From NCBI RefSeq assembly GCF_000196015.1, contig NC_007974.2, positions 1,426,001 to 1,490,000 on the forward strand: DNA of 64,000 nucleotides. The letters run 5' to 3'. A program made the translations under genes and the position numbers. Source of the stretch: Cupriavidus metallidurans CH34 (GTDB lineage: Bacteria > Pseudomonadota > Gammaproteobacteria > Burkholderiales > Burkholderiaceae). The notes under the pieces were generated by a model. It was not told the origin of the DNA and did not search any database. It worked only from the letters and a program-made list of their open reading frames with translations. Position 1 is the stretch's first letter, and every line of letters begins with the position of its first letter. Positions 36,026 to 44,018 of this stretch are shown piece by piece.

Positions 36026-36892
36026 TTGCCTCTCTCGCGCATAAAACAAAGCGACAGCCTGCTGGCTGTGCTGGCCCTGATCGGCTCGATGGCGTCGCTC
36101 TGCATCGGCACATCATTTGCCAAAAGCCTGTTTGCGTCGATCGGCGCACAGGGCACCACCGCGCTGCGAGTGAGCTTTGCGGCGGTAATCCTGATCTGCG
36201 TCTGGCGCCCCTGGCGTTTTCCGCTCTCCGGCAAGAATGCCCGCGCCATCGCCCTTTATGGCGCCGCGCTGGGCGGGACCAACCTGCTGTTCTACATGTC
36301 GTTGCGGACGATCCCGCTCGGGCTGGCGATCGCCATCGAATTCACCGGTCCGCTGGCGGTTGCCGTGCTTTCGTCACGCCGCGCGATCGACTTTCTGTGG
36401 ATTGGCTGCGCGGTCACCGGACTGATTCTGCTGCTGCCGCTTGGCGAAGCCGCCACGCACCTCGACCCCGTAGGCATTGGCTTCGCCCTCGCCGCAGGTG
36501 TGGGCTGGGCGCTGTATATCGTGTTCGGCCAGATGGCGGGCAACGCCCATGGCGGCCAGGCCACGTCCCTGGGGATGACCATGGCGGCATTGGTCGCCTT
36601 GCCATTCGGACTGGGCCACGCCGGACTGGAGATGTTCAGCCCGGCTCTTCTGCTTTCCGGCTTGGCGGTCGGCATTCTTTCCAGCGCGATCCCGTATTCG
36701 CTGGAAATGGTAGCCCTCAAGCGGCTCCCCCGGCGCACGTTCGGCATCTTGTTGAGTCTGGAGCCAGCCATGGGCGCCCTGGCGGGCCTGGCATTCCTGA
36801 ACGAACAACTGACGCCGATTCAGTGGGTAGCGATTGCCGCGATCATCGTCGCGTCGATTGGTTGTACGGCTACGTCGAAAAGCAAGCGTTAA
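36026..36892 (+). CDS. rhtA: EamA family exporter, RhtA (threonine/homoserine) type
   Basis: A 288-residue inner-membrane protein with ten helices in two EamA repeats. The first helix region SMASLCIGTSFAKSLFASIG and later GGTNLLFYMSLRTIPLGLAI and IPYSLEMVALKRLPRRTFGI are characteristic of RhtA, which exports threonine and homoserine. A TTG codon at 36026 is the probable start, as no closer ATG precedes the first helix. Its stop overlaps that of the convergent GNAT gene. Confidence 0.85.
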   Translation: MPLSRIKQSDSLLAVLALIGSMASLCIGTSFAKSLFASIGAQGTTALRVSFAAVILICVWRPWRFPLSGKNARAIALYGAALGGTNLLFYMSLRTIPLGLAIAIEFTGPLAVAVLSSRRAIDFLWIGCAVTGLILLLPLGEAATHLDPVGIGFALAAGVGWALYIVFGQMAGNAHGGQATSLGMTMAALVALPFGLGHAGLEMFSPALLLSGLAVGILSSAIPYSLEMVALKRLPRRTFGILLSLEPAMGALAGLAFLNEQLTPIQWVAIAAIIVASIGCTATSKSKR

Positions 36893-37494
36893 TGGGCGGC
36901 GAACCAGTCGCGCGGCATCCGGTGTTCCCGCGCTGACGCCCGCGCCTCTGCCAGGGTCAGGCTGACCTCATGCAGGAAGCTGTCCTCGGGGTTGCGGCGT
37001 GCGGAAAATCCGCAATCCCGCATGATCGCCAGCATCCGGCGGTTCTCGCTGAGAACGTCGCCCCGCATTCCACGCAGTTGCCCCGATCCGGCCAGTTGCT
37101 GCAGCCGCTGTATCAGCCGGCGACCCAGACCCTGGCCCTGCCACGCATCGGCGACCACAACGGCCAGTTCGGCAACATCCTCCTCGTTCACCACATATTC
37201 GGCATTGGCGACGATGGTTTCGGCACCATCCGCCTCGCGGTACGTCACCACGAGCGCCACATCCCGCGCCTTCCGATGGCTCACGAAGCCTTGAACGATC
37301 TCGTCAGTCACCCGCCCACCAGTCAGGAAGCGGAAGTAGCGGCTTTCGCGTGACAAGCTGTCGACAAACATCCGCAACCCGGCCTGATCTGCCCCGCGCG
37401 CGGCCCGAAGCGTCAACCGAACGCCGCTGCGGCCGGTCCAGTTTTCTTCACTGATCGGTGTCGCCACCTGGTTGTCGTCTTCGACACGGCTCAT
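36889..37494 (-). CDS. GNAT family N-acetyltransferase
   Basis: A 201-residue protein with a full GNAT domain. The acetyl-CoA-binding motif is VVADAWQGQGLGRRLIQRLQ (Q-x-x-G-x-G), preceded by AELAVVV and followed by RGMRGDVLSENRRMLAIMRD. The N-terminal 50 residues (SGVRLTLRAARGADQAGLRM) supply the first strand. It resembles the stand-alone GNAT proteins of acyl-CoA-synthetase acetylation systems, but the substrate cannot be determined. It is divergent from the HxlR regulator across a palindrome-rich promoter. Confidence 0.85.
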   Translation of the reverse strand: MSRVEDDNQVATPISEENWTGRSGVRLTLRAARGADQAGLRMFVDSLSRESRYFRFLTGGRVTDEIVQGFVSHRKARDVALVVTYREADGAETIVANAEYVVNEEDVAELAVVVADAWQGQGLGRRLIQRLQQLAGSGQLRGMRGDVLSENRRMLAIMRDCGFSARRNPEDSFLHEVSLTLAEARASAREHRMPRDWFAAH

Positions 37495-37517
37495 GGTCCG
37501 CTCCTGACTACGTTTTG

Positions 37518-37566
37518 TATAGTCAGGACTATAGTCGAAACCCTAACTTTTGCAAATGAAGTTAGG
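37518..37566. promoter_or_regulatory. palindromes between GNAT and hxlR-type genes
   Basis: TATAGTC-AG-GACTATA (37518-37533) is a perfect dyad, and its right arm extends into GACTATAGTC (37527-37536), itself palindromic. CCTAAC (37542-37547) and GTTAGG (37561-37566) form a second dyad with a 13-base spacer just before the regulator. These are likely operator sites for the HxlR protein. Confidence 0.55.
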
Positions 37567-37582
37567 CTGCTATGCTCAAAGC

Positions 37583-38053
37583 ATGACCACGCCACCGCCC
37601 GTCGACCTCACGAACTGCTCGATTGCCGCCACGCTCTCGTTGATTGGCGAGAAGTGGACGATTCTTATCTTGCGCGATGTGTTCTCCGGAGTACGCCGCT
37701 TCGATGACTTCCTCGAGCGCCTGCAATGCTCGCCGGCCGTACTGTCGGCACGGCTCAAGACGCTGACCGAGGCAGGATTGCTGCGCAAGGTCAGCTACAA
37801 GGAGCCTGGAGAGCGGGAGCGCTTCGCCTACCATCCAACGCGCGCGGCGGTCGATCTGCTTCCCGTCCTGGTCGGACTGATGCAATGGGGCGATGCCCAT
37901 ATGGCAGACGACGGTAGCGGCCCGGCCGAAGTCCGCTCCAAACTCTCCGGACTCAAGGTGCGTGCCGCATTGATCGACGAGGCTGGGGAGACTGTCTCAC
38001 CCTCGGACATGCAACTGCTGGCCGTCCCCGCCTCCACCGACACGGCCGCCTAA
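37583..38053 (+). CDS. HxlR family winged-helix regulator
   Basis: A 156-residue regulator. The HxlR signature CSIAATLSLIGEKWTILILR is near the N-terminus (Cys near residue 11), followed by RRFDDFLERLQCSPAVLSAR and a wing (KVSYKEPGERERFAYHPT). HxlR proteins often sense oxidants or aldehydes via this Cys. The start MTTPPPVDL is chosen over an ATG 33 bases upstream, which would lie inside the dyad. It is divergent from the GNAT gene. Confidence 0.92.
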   Translation: MTTPPPVDLTNCSIAATLSLIGEKWTILILRDVFSGVRRFDDFLERLQCSPAVLSARLKTLTEAGLLRKVSYKEPGERERFAYHPTRAAVDLLPVLVGLMQWGDAHMADDGSGPAEVRSKLSGLKVRAALIDEAGETVSPSDMQLLAVPASTDTAA

Positions 38054-38365
38054 GCAAACGCACCGCTTGCACACATTGCACCGCACCATTGCCGTGCGGA
38101 CGCCCAATACTGGCGCTGCACCATGTCGCGTCAATGTGCACGCCCTTCCACTCGATGATCGGGCCACGCCCCGATAAGCCTCCGAATCGGCATTCGCGCA
38201 CGCTGGCACGACGCTTGCGTTACTAAGCGCGGGCCGGTCAACGGCGATCCGCCCACCCCACACAGCCGCAGCTCCTTTTGAGAGCCGCCGGCAGGACAAC
38301 GGCGTCCCCAGAACTGGCCCATCGGGTCGGACTCTCGGGACGCCTTTTGGTTTTGGAGCAAAAGG
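38054..38365 (+). promoter_or_regulatory. leader of the nitrate assimilation operon
   Basis: This 310-base region precedes the transporter gene. It holds several GC-rich dyads (for example GCCG...CGGC around 38287-38304) and ends in the terminator listed separately. The arrangement resembles NasR/NasT (ANTAR) antitermination leaders of nitrate operons; the two hexaloop hairpins that define such targets were not confirmed by eye. Confidence 0.5.
38301..38356 (+). terminator. leader terminator (attenuator) before the nitrate transporter gene
   Basis: GGCGTCCC (38301-38308) and GGGACGCC (38337-38344) pair perfectly, and the stem is followed by TTTTGGTTTTGG. It ends about ten bases before the start codon at 38366, so it must be bypassed for the operon to be expressed. 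Confidence 0.7.
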
Positions 38366-39679
38366 ATGAACGGCAAAGCCACCCGGATCGATCTGCTGAG
38401 TTTCAAGACGCCGCAGATGCGCGCCTTCCACCTGACCTGGATGGCCTTTTTCGTCTGTTTCTTTGCGTGGTTTGCCTGCGCGCCGCTCATGCCGGTGCTC
38501 AAGGGCGAATTCGGCCTGACACCGAACCAGATCGCCAATATCAATATCGCCGCCGTCGCCGTGACCATCCTGGTGCGACTGGTGATCGGCCCGCTGTGCG
38601 ACCGCTTTGGCCCGCGCAAGACCTACACCGGCCTGCTGGCGATTGGCGCCCTGCCCGTGCTCGGCGTGGCCTTCGCCCAGAACTACGAGACCTTCCTGTT
38701 CTTTCGCCTGCTGATCGGCGCGGTTGGCGCCAGCTTCGTGATCACCCAGTACCACACGTCGGTAATGTTCGCACCGAACGTGGTGGGCACCGCCAATGCG
38801 GCGTCCGCTGGCTGGGGCAACGCTGGTGGCGGCGCCGCGCAAGGTCTGATGCCGCTGCTGCTGGCCACGATCCTGTTTCTCGGCGTCGATCACACGATGG
38901 GCTGGCGCGTGGCGCTGCTGGTGCCTGGCATCCTGATGCTGGTCATGGCCGTCGTCTACTGGCGCTTCACGCAGGACTGCCCCGAAGGCAACTTCTCCGA
39001 ACTGCGTGCCCGTGGCATCGCCGTCAGCGGTGGCAAGGGCGGTGGCGGCTGGGCCAGCTTCCGCGCCGCCAGCGCCAACTACCGCGTCTGGATGCTGTTC
39101 ATCACGTACGGCGCCTGCTTCGGCGTGGAAATCTTCATTCACAACGTGGCCGCCACGTTCTATGTCGATCGCTTCGGCCTGTCGCTTTCGGCCGCCGGCA
39201 TGGCCGCCGCGAGCTTCGGTCTGCTGGCCCTGTTTGCCCGCGCGCTGGGCGGCTACGTATCGGACAAGCTGGCCATGCGTCGCGGCCTCGACGCCCGCTC
39301 CCTGATCCTGTTCGTCTTCATCCTCGGCGAGGGTCTGGGCCTGCTCGGTTTCGCTCACGCCTCCACGGCCACCACTGCGGTAGCAGCGATGCTGGTTTTC
39401 GGGCTGTTCACGCACATGGCCTGCGGTGCGACGTACGCGCTGGTGCCGTTCATCGATCGCAAGGCACTTGGCGGCGTTGCCGGCATCATCGGCGCCGGCG
39501 GCAATGTGGGCGCAGTGGCGGCGGGCTTCCTGATGAAGGGCCTCGGCGACCTGCAGCAGACCCTGACGTGGCTCGGCGTGGCCGCCACGCTGGCCGCCCT
39601 GTGCGCGATTGCGGTGCGCTTCAGTGCCGAGCACAAGGCCCAGGAGCAGGCGCTCTACGACAGCGCGCTCGCCAACTGA
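38366..39679 (+). CDS. nitrate/nitrite transporter, NarK/NasA type MFS
   Basis: A 437-residue inner-membrane carrier with twelve helices. Nitrate/nitrite porter family features include FACAPLMPVLKGEFGLTPNQ, VRLVIGPLCDRFGPRKTYTG and the glycine-rich signature GWGNAGGGAAQGLMPLL; a second Gly-rich stretch is IIGAGGNVGAVAAGFLM. It imports nitrate for the reductases encoded downstream. It is the first gene of the operon, 37 bases before nirB. Confidence 0.94.
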   Translation: MNGKATRIDLLSFKTPQMRAFHLTWMAFFVCFFAWFACAPLMPVLKGEFGLTPNQIANINIAAVAVTILVRLVIGPLCDRFGPRKTYTGLLAIGALPVLGVAFAQNYETFLFFRLLIGAVGASFVITQYHTSVMFAPNVVGTANAASAGWGNAGGGAAQGLMPLLLATILFLGVDHTMGWRVALLVPGILMLVMAVVYWRFTQDCPEGNFSELRARGIAVSGGKGGGGWASFRAASANYRVWMLFITYGACFGVEIFIHNVAATFYVDRFGLSLSAAGMAAASFGLLALFARALGGYVSDKLAMRRGLDARSLILFVFILGEGLGLLGFAHASTATTAVAAMLVFGLFTHMACGATYALVPFIDRKALGGVAGIIGAGGNVGAVAAGFLMKGLGDLQQTLTWLGVAATLAALCAIAVRFSAEHKAQEQALYDSALAN

Positions 39680-39716
39680 ATTCCACAAGACATTCCCTTC
39701 GGACAAGGAAAGCATC

Positions 39717-42278
39717 ATGAAGATCATCATCGTCGGGCATGGCATGGTCGGCCACAAGTTCCTGGAATGCCTCGCGGACGCCGGCGCGAAGGACCTCGAT
39801 GTGACGGTGCTTTGCGAGGAGCCCCGCCCCGCCTACGATCGCGTCCACCTGTCCGAGTTCTTCGCCGGCAAGTCCGCCGAGGATCTGTCGCTGGTGCCTG
39901 AAGGCTTCTTCGCCCAGCACAACAACATGCTGCTGCGCCTGAACGCGAAGGCCACGGCCATCGACACAGCCGCGAAGACGGTCACCACCGCCACCGGCGA
40001 GACGCTCGGCTACGACAAGCTCGTGCTCGCCACCGGCTCCTATCCGTTTGTACCTCCGCTGCCCGGCAAGGATCGCAAGGACACTTTCGTCTACCGCACG
40101 ATCGAGGACCTCGAGGCGATGCTCGAATGCGGCCAGCGCGCGACGTCGGGCGTGGTGATCGGCGGCGGCCTGCTTGGCCTGGAGTGCGCCAAGGCGCTGC
40201 GCGACATGGGTCTGCAGACCCACGTTGTGGAGTTCGCCCCGCGCCTGATGGCGGTGCAGGTCGATGACGGCGGTGGCCGGATGCTGCGCCAGAAGATCGA
40301 GGAACTGGGCGTGACGGCGCACACCGGCAAGAACACGCTGGAGATCGTCGATGGCACCGAAGGCACGCATCGCATGAACTTCGCCGATGGCACGCACCTG
40401 GACACTGACATGATCGTGTTCTCGGCCGGCATCCGCCCGCGCGACGAGCTGGCACGCGCCAGCGGCCTGACGATCGGCGTGCGCGGCGGCATCGTGATCG
40501 ACAACAACTGCCTGACCTCGGACCCGCACGTCTACGCCATCGGCGAGTGCGCGCTGTGGGACGGCAAGATCTATGGCCTGGTGGCCCCGGGCTACGACAT
40601 GGCCCGCGTAGCCGCCCGGCATCTGCGCGGCGAAGCCTCGGAGTTCGCTGGCGCCGACATGAGCACCAAGCTCAAGCTGATGGGCGTGGACGTGGCCAGC
40701 ATCGGCGACCCGCACGGCAACGAACCGGGTAGCCGCTCATACCAGTTCACCGACGAACGCAAGCAGATCTACAAGAAGCTGGTGGTATCCGAGTGCGGGA
40801 AGTTCCTGCTCGGCGGCGTGCTGGTTGGCGATGCCGCCGAGTACGGCACGCTGCTGCAGATGATGCTGAACCGGATCGAACTGCCGGAATCTCCGGAGTT
40901 CCTGATCCTTCCTGCCTCCGATGGAAAGGCCCGGCCTGCGCTCGGCGCCGACGCGCTGCCGGATACCGCCCAGATCTGCTCGTGCAACAACGTCAGCAAG
41001 GGCGAGATCTGCGGCGCCGTGTGCGATGGCGCCACCACCATCGGCGCGCTGAAATCGTGCACCAAGGCCGGCACCGCGTGCGGTGGCTGCGTGCCGCTGG
41101 TCACGCAGATCATGAAGGCGGAAATGAAAAAGCAAGGCATGGCCGTGAACAACCATGTCTGCGAGCACTTTCCGTACTCGCGTCAGGAGCTGTACCACCT
41201 GGTGCGCGTCGGCAAGTTCAAGTCCTTCGACGACCTGCTGGCCGCGCACGGCTCCGGGCTGGGTTGCGACATCTGCAAGCCGACCGTCGGCAGCATCCTG
41301 GCGTCGTGCTGGAACGAATTCGTGCTCAAGGAAGAACATGCCAGCCTGCAGGATTCGAACGATTACTTCCTGGCCAACATCCAGAAAGACGGCACCTACT
41401 CGGTGGTCCCGCGCATGCCCGGCGGCGAAGTCACGCCCGATGGCCTGATCGCGGTCGGGCAGATCGCAAAGAAGTACGGTCTCTACACCAAGATCACTGG
41501 CGGCGCGCGGGTCGACATGTTCGGCGCGCGGCTGGAGGAACTGCCGCTGATCTGGGAAGAACTGATCGCGGCCGGCTTCGAATCGGGCCATGCCTACGGC
41601 AAATCGTTGCGCACGGTGAAATCGTGCGTGGGCTCCACGTGGTGCCGCTATGGCGTGGACGACTCCGTCGGCCTGGCCATCGACATCGAGAACCGCTACA
41701 AGGGCCTGCGCGCGCCGCACAAGATCAAGTTCGGCGTCTCGGGCTGCACGCGCGAATGCGCCGAGGCGCAAGGCAAGGACGTTGGCATCATCGCCACGGA
41801 GCGCGGCTGGAACCTCTACGTGTGCGGCAACGGCGGCATGAAGCCACGCCATGCCGAACTGCTGGCGGGCGATCTGGACCGCGAAACGCTGATCCGTTAC
41901 GTCGACCGCTTCCTGATGTTCTACGTGCGCACAGCGGACCGCCTGCAACGCACCAGCACGTGGCGCGACAACCTCGAAGGCGGCCTGGATTACCTGAAGT
42001 CCGTGATCATCGACGACAAGCTCGGCATCGGCGCCGAACTCGAAGCCGAGATGCAGCACGTGGTGGATACGTACGAAGACGAGTGGAAGCGCGCCGTCAC
42101 CGACCCCGAGACGCGCAAGCGCTTCCGCCACTTCGTCAACAGCGACCTGCGCGACGACAACCTCATGTTCCTGGAGGAGCGTGGCCAGGTTCGCCCCGCC
42201 ACGCAGGAGGAACGAAACTTGCAACGTTCCCGCCTGAGCCACATCCCCGTGGTTGCCGTGCCCGCAAAAGCAGCGTGA
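39717..42278 (+). CDS. nirB: assimilatory nitrite reductase [NAD(P)H], large subunit
   Basis: An 853-residue soluble enzyme reducing nitrite to ammonia. The N-terminal FAD/NAD part (IIIVGHGMVGHKFLECL; VIGGGLLGLECAKALR) is followed by BFD-type [2Fe-2S] sequence near residues 418-470 (CSCNNVSKGEICGAVCDG, GTACGGCVPL). The C-terminal sirohaem/[4Fe-4S] half has CVGSTWCRYGV near 637 and SGCTRECAEAQGKDVG near 675. Length and order match NirB. The start MKIIIVGHG has an AAGGAAAG ribosome site. nirD follows 25 bases downstream. Confidence 0.97.
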   Translation: MKIIIVGHGMVGHKFLECLADAGAKDLDVTVLCEEPRPAYDRVHLSEFFAGKSAEDLSLVPEGFFAQHNNMLLRLNAKATAIDTAAKTVTTATGETLGYDKLVLATGSYPFVPPLPGKDRKDTFVYRTIEDLEAMLECGQRATSGVVIGGGLLGLECAKALRDMGLQTHVVEFAPRLMAVQVDDGGGRMLRQKIEELGVTAHTGKNTLEIVDGTEGTHRMNFADGTHLDTDMIVFSAGIRPRDELARASGLTIGVRGGIVIDNNCLTSDPHVYAIGECALWDGKIYGLVAPGYDMARVAARHLRGEASEFAGADMSTKLKLMGVDVASIGDPHGNEPGSRSYQFTDERKQIYKKLVVSECGKFLLGGVLVGDAAEYGTLLQMMLNRIELPESPEFLILPASDGKARPALGADALPDTAQICSCNNVSKGEICGAVCDGATTIGALKSCTKAGTACGGCVPLVTQIMKAEMKKQGMAVNNHVCEHFPYSRQELYHLVRVGKFKSFDDLLAAHGSGLGCDICKPTVGSILASCWNEFVLKEEHASLQDSNDYFLANIQKDGTYSVVPRMPGGEVTPDGLIAVGQIAKKYGLYTKITGGARVDMFGARLEELPLIWEELIAAGFESGHAYGKSLRTVKSCVGSTWCRYGVDDSVGLAIDIENRYKGLRAPHKIKFGVSGCTRECAEAQGKDVGIIATERGWNLYVCGNGGMKPRHAELLAGDLDRETLIRYVDRFLMFYVRTADRLQRTSTWRDNLEGGLDYLKSVIIDDKLGIGAELEAEMQHVVDTYEDEWKRAVTDPETRKRFRHFVNSDLRDDNLMFLEERGQVRPATQEERNLQRSRLSHIPVVAVPAKAA

Positions 42279-42303
42279 AGCCCCCGATTTCAAGGAGAAC
42301 GTG

Positions 42304-42705
42304 ATGAGCCAAGCCCACCACCCAGAGACCTGGACCGCGATTTGCACCTTGCGCGATATCGTGCCCAATACTGGTGTCTGCGCCCTGGTCGACAGAAAGC
42401 AGGTCGCCGTCTTCCGCATCGGCCGCGGCGAGGAGGTCTACGCGCTGGCCAACTTCGACCCGAACGCGCAGGCAAACGTGCTGTCGCGTGGTCTGGTCGG
42501 CAACCTTGGCCCGCGCACCGTGGTGGCGTCGCCGATCTACAAGCACCACTTCGATCTGCGCACCGGCGAATGCCTCGAAGCGCCCGAGCACTCGGTGGAT
42601 GCTTATACCGCGCGGGTCTACGACGGCAAGGTCTGGGTGGCCACCGCAGCCACGGCCCGCGAGGTGGAGGCAGAGGCGGAGGCCGAGGAAGAACTGGCCG
42701 CCTGA
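42304..42705 (+). CDS. nirD: nitrite reductase small subunit, Rieske-like
   Basis: A 133-residue NirD protein. It has the Rieske-like fold but lacks the Cys/His cluster ligands, as is normal for NirD (CALVDRKQVAVFRIGRGEEV, SPIYKHHFDLRTGECLEAPE). It pairs with NirB. The tail is acidic (VEAEAEAEEELAA). ATG 42304 is preferred to an overlapping GTG at 42301. Confidence 0.95.
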   Translation: MSQAHHPETWTAICTLRDIVPNTGVCALVDRKQVAVFRIGRGEEVYALANFDPNAQANVLSRGLVGNLGPRTVVASPIYKHHFDLRTGECLEAPEHSVDAYTARVYDGKVWVATAATAREVEAEAEAEEELAA

Positions 42706-42758
42706 CCTTCGATCGACACCCCTCGCCCACGCCAACAGCCAGAATCAGGAAGACGCTC

Positions 42759-44000
42759 ATGACGCCCCCCGTCTCGTCCCACGCCAAGCCGCGACTGGTC
42801 GTCGTCGGCAATGGCATGGCCGGAATGCGCACGGTCGAGGAACTGCTGAAGCTGGCGCCGGACCTGTATGACATCACAGTGTTCGGCGCCGAGCCGCACG
42901 GCAACTACAACCGCATTCTGCTGTCCCCGGTGCTCGCCGGCGAAAAGACCGTCGACGACATCATGCTGAACACCCGAGCCTGGTATGGCCAGCATGGCAT
43001 CGAGTTGCTGGCCGGCGATCCGGTCGTTGCAATCGACCGGCCGCGCCGGCTGGTGCGTTCCGCGTCCGGCAAGGAAGTCCGCTATGACCGCCTGCTGCTG
43101 GCCACCGGCTCCAAGCCGTTCATCATCCCCGTCCCCGGCCACACGCTCGACGGCGTGATCGCGTTCCGCGATATCCAGGACGTGGAAACAATGCTCCACG
43201 CCGCTCGCAATCATCGCCATGCGGTGGTGATCGGCGGCGGCCTGCTTGGCCTCGAAGCGGCCAACGGGCTGATGCGTCAGGGCATGGACGTCACCGTGGT
43301 GCACCTGGCCGATAGCCTGATGGAGCGCCAGCTCGACAAACCTGCCGCCGAACTGCTCAAGGCAGCGCTGGAACGCAAGGGTCTGCGGTTCCTGCTCAGC
43401 GCGCAGACCGCCGCCGTGCTCGGCAGCGAGCGGGTCACGGGCGTGCTGTTCAAAGACGGCACCCAGATCCCGGCGGACCTTGTGGTGATGACCGCCGGGG
43501 TGCGCCCGAACATCGAACTGGCCGCCAGCGCGGGGCTGCGCTGCGAGCGCGCGATCGTCGTTGACGACACGCTGCAGACCTTCGACCCGCGCATCTACGC
43601 CGTGGGCGAATGCGTGCAGCACCGCCAGGCCACGTTCGGGCTGGTGGCGCCGATCTGGGATCAGGCACGGGTGTGCGCCGCCCACCTGGCAGGTGCCGGC
43701 CACCGCCGCTATGTCCAGCAAGCCACGGCTACCAAGCTCAAGGTCACGGGCGTGGACCTGTATTCGGCCGGCGACTTCATCGGCGGCGACAACAGCGAAG
43801 ACCTCGTGCTGCGCGATCCGCGCCGAGGCGTCTACAAACGTCTGGTGCTGCAAGGTGGCCGGCTCGTCGGTGCCGTGCTCTATGGCGACGTCCAGGACGG
43901 CCCGTGGTACTTCGACCTGATCCAGACCGGCCAGCCGGTGGCCGCATTGCGTCAGCGCCTGCTGTTCGGCAAGGCGCAATGCGAAGCCCTTGCGGCGTAG
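42759..44000 (+). CDS. NAD(P)H/FAD-dependent reductase of the nitrate cluster (NasB/NirB-N-terminal type)
   Basis: A 413-residue pyridine nucleotide-disulfide oxidoreductase similar to the N-terminal third of NirB (compare RLVVVGNGMAGMRTVEELLK and VVIGGGLLGLEAANGLMRQG). It has two dinucleotide folds and the TFGLVAPIWDQARVCAAHL stretch typical of this subgroup. No iron-sulfur part is present. It probably passes electrons from NAD(P)H to the nitrate reductase encoded next; the [2Fe-2S] domain at the end of that enzyme would accept them. Start ATG 42759 is about 50 bases after nirD. Confidence 0.88.
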   Translation: MTPPVSSHAKPRLVVVGNGMAGMRTVEELLKLAPDLYDITVFGAEPHGNYNRILLSPVLAGEKTVDDIMLNTRAWYGQHGIELLAGDPVVAIDRPRRLVRSASGKEVRYDRLLLATGSKPFIIPVPGHTLDGVIAFRDIQDVETMLHAARNHRHAVVIGGGLLGLEAANGLMRQGMDVTVVHLADSLMERQLDKPAAELLKAALERKGLRFLLSAQTAAVLGSERVTGVLFKDGTQIPADLVVMTAGVRPNIELAASAGLRCERAIVVDDTLQTFDPRIYAVGECVQHRQATFGLVAPIWDQARVCAAHLAGAGHRRYVQQATATKLKVTGVDLYSAGDFIGGDNSEDLVLRDPRRGVYKRLVLQGGRLVGAVLYGDVQDGPWYFDLIQTGQPVAALRQRLLFGKAQCEALAA

Positions 44001-44018
44001 TTTTTCCGGGACATCGAC

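Noticed and set aside
38080..38300. Nitrate operon leader as a riboswitch
   Set aside because: No known riboswitch core could be recognised; the terminator arrangement fits protein-mediated antitermination better.
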